A stretch of 22,982 nt of DNA, taken from NCBI GenBank assembly GCA_023433275.1, contig JAEZDN010000111.1:1-22982 (forward strand), read 5' to 3'. The DNA is from Verrucomicrobiota bacterium (GTDB taxonomy: Bacteria; Verrucomicrobiota; Verrucomicrobiia; Opitutales; Opitutaceae). How positions within the stretch are numbered: position 1 is the stretch's first letter; every line of letters starts with the position of its first letter. This document shows positions 22,109-22,982 of this stretch, piece after piece. The translations under genes were made by a program, and so were the position numbers. A model generated the notes under the pieces. It saw nothing but the letters and a program-made list of their open reading frames with translations. It did not search any database and was not told the DNA's origin.

Positions 22109-22471
22109 GGGCGGAAAGGATGGAAAAATGGGAAGACGGGCTCGTCGGTTTTCACCGGCGGGCTCCTGGGGGTGGCGATTTACCTCGGTGGGGTTCGCGT
22201 CAGGCCAGGCAGCCCGGAACGGAATGTTTAACGGCCCAAATGGACACGCGGCCGCACTGCTGCGACTGGCGCAGGCCAAAGCACATGACGGCCTTCGTAA
22301 GCGAAGTGCCGGCATCGGTGCGTTTGACTGGAGTGGCGGTGGCCATGGGAGATGGTGAAAAGATGCGCGGGATCGCTCCGTTGCTCAAGGGGTAATTTAA
22401 GCCGGAAGCGTGCCAACCATGTCATCACGGGGAATCTTGCACCGGCACAGTTTGGACGGCAGGGTGACCAG
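22109..22471. other. 363-base divergent spacer between hsp20 and the MazG-like gene
   Basis: No gene could be established here. A minus-strand ATG at 22346 opens a 48-residue frame (MATATPVKRTDAGTSLTK and on, ending at 22200) with two cysteines and no Shine-Dalgarno sequence. It could be a small leader peptide or a chance frame. A possible heat-shock-type promoter lies just upstream of it. A plus-strand extension of the MazG frame to 22352 has no family similarity. Confidence 0.5.
22363..22389 (-). promoter_or_regulatory. Candidate heat-shock-type promoter for hsp20
   Basis: On the minus strand CCCCTTGAGC (-35-like, core 22389-22383) is followed after 13 bases by CGCGCAT (22369-22363). This resembles the E. 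coli sigma-32 pattern CCCTTGAA - N13-17 - CCCCAT, but two positions of the -10 differ. It would give a leader of roughly 250 bases before the Hsp20 start. The assignment rests on pattern and neighbour only. Confidence 0.25.
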
Positions 22472-22846
22472 ATGAACTCCATGACCGATGAGACTGCCAC
22501 GGTGGGTGAGCTGCGCGCGCGGGTGCTGGCCTTTGCGCGGGAGCGCGAGTGGGAGCAGTTTCACTCGCCCAAGAACCTCAGCATGGCGCTGGCGGCGGAG
22601 GCCGGGGAATTGATGGAGCATTTTCTCTGGACCGAGTCGCGCGACCCGGCCGCGGTCCTGGCGGACGCGAAGAAACGCCACAAGATCGAGGACGAACTGG
22701 CTGACGTGGTCATCTACGCCTTGGAGTTTGCCAACATTGGCGGCATCGACCTGGCGAAGGCGATCGAAGCGAAGCTGGCGCAGAACGCGGCGAAGTATCC
22801 GGTGGAAAAGGCGAAGGGGCGGTCGGTCAAGTATACCGAGCTTTGA
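22472..22846 (+). CDS. MazG-like nucleotide pyrophosphohydrolase (dCTPase/RS21-C6 type)
   Basis: This protein of about 124 residues belongs to the all-alpha NTP pyrophosphohydrolases, which hydrolyse (often non-canonical) dNTPs to monophosphates. The metal-binding pattern is present: E43-x2-E46 in AAEAGELMEHF and E75-x2-D78 in IEDELADVVIY. The conserved WEQFHSPKNLSMAL (27-40) and the C-terminal NAAKYPVEKAKG (105-116) are typical of the short single-domain subgroup. The start is ATG 22472; ATG 22481, three codons later, is also possible. It appears monocistronic, with a hairpin about 56 bases after the stop. Confidence 0.92.
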   Translation: MNSMTDETATVGELRARVLAFAREREWEQFHSPKNLSMALAAEAGELMEHFLWTESRDPAAVLADAKKRHKIEDELADVVIYALEFANIGGIDLAKAIEAKLAQNAAKYPVEKAKGRSVKYTEL

Positions 22847-22902
22847 GGCGGACCCCAGCGAGGTCGCGGTGGCTTCATGGCCGCGACTGGTGATGGTTGT
22901 GG

Positions 22903-22922
22903 GCGGGGTGCCCTCACCCCGC
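22903..22922. repeat. Hairpin repeat after the MazG-like gene, inverted copy of the 6723-6790 repeat core
   Basis: GCGGGGTG-CCCT-CACCCCGC is a perfect 8-base-pair stem. Its centre GGGTGCCCTCACCC is the exact reverse complement of the core of the copy at 6763-6790. A further partial copy (GGGGTGCCCTC) is cut by the right edge at 22972-22982. It may end the MazG-like transcript, although no T-run follows. Confidence 0.65.
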
Positions 22923-22982
22923 GAGGCAGGCTGCACCAAGCGCGCGACCACATGCGGAACAACGGCGACCAGGGGTGCCCTC

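Noticed and set aside
22109..22315. Longer Hsp20 start at 22315
   Set aside because: The added 69 residues are Pro/Arg/Ala-rich without family similarity; starting at 22108 gives a normal small Hsp20.
22352..22471. N-terminal extension of the MazG-like protein
   Set aside because: The 40 extra residues are basic and unrelated to the family, and they overlap the putative hsp20 promoter region.

Overview
The window looks like a piece of chromosome from a high-GC Gram-negative bacterium, most likely of the Verrucomicrobiota and probably the Opitutaceae. This is inferred from gene content, not from a marker gene. The clues are two large PEP-CTERM proteins with autotransporter-associated beta-strand repeats, a YfbK-type von Willebrand protein carrying a segment that resembles the start of Opitutaceae TonB receptors, an ECF sigma factor beside it, many short dispersed repeats in the spacers, and start codons that mostly lack a Shine-Dalgarno sequence.

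Positions 1-3874 (minus strand) hold the front of a complex I operon, read as nuoA-nuoB-nuoC-nuoD-nuoI. nuoI runs off the left edge. No nuoE, nuoF, nuoG or nuoH lies between nuoD and nuoI. A small one-cluster ferredoxin is divergent from nuoA. Positions 4391-10035 carry metabolic and housekeeping genes: a serine/threonine dehydratase-type PLP enzyme, glyoxalase I overlapping a polytopic membrane protein, an OGG1-type DNA glycosylase, a small exported protein of unknown function, and an orphan peptide-binding lipoprotein.

Positions 10082-13085 form the most unusual unit. An ECF sigma factor lies 9 bases upstream of a 797-residue protein that combines an anti-sigma-like N-terminus, one membrane helix, a TonB-receptor-plug-like stretch and a complete YfbK-type VWA module. 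Read together, they suggest a two-gene envelope signalling system in which the VWA protein holds the sigma factor. About 600 bases of non-coding DNA follow, packed with inverted-repeat elements.

Positions 13685-19751 (minus strand) encode two tandem paralogous PEP-CTERM surface proteins separated by a cluster of hairpins. On the plus strand a YhcH/YjgK family protein overlaps rlmJ (23S rRNA methyltransferase). On the minus strand lie an Hsp20 gene and a 67-residue unknown ORF, each followed by a clear intrinsic terminator. A MazG-like nucleotide pyrophosphohydrolase closes the window.

No rRNA, tRNA, CRISPR array, transposase or integrase was seen.
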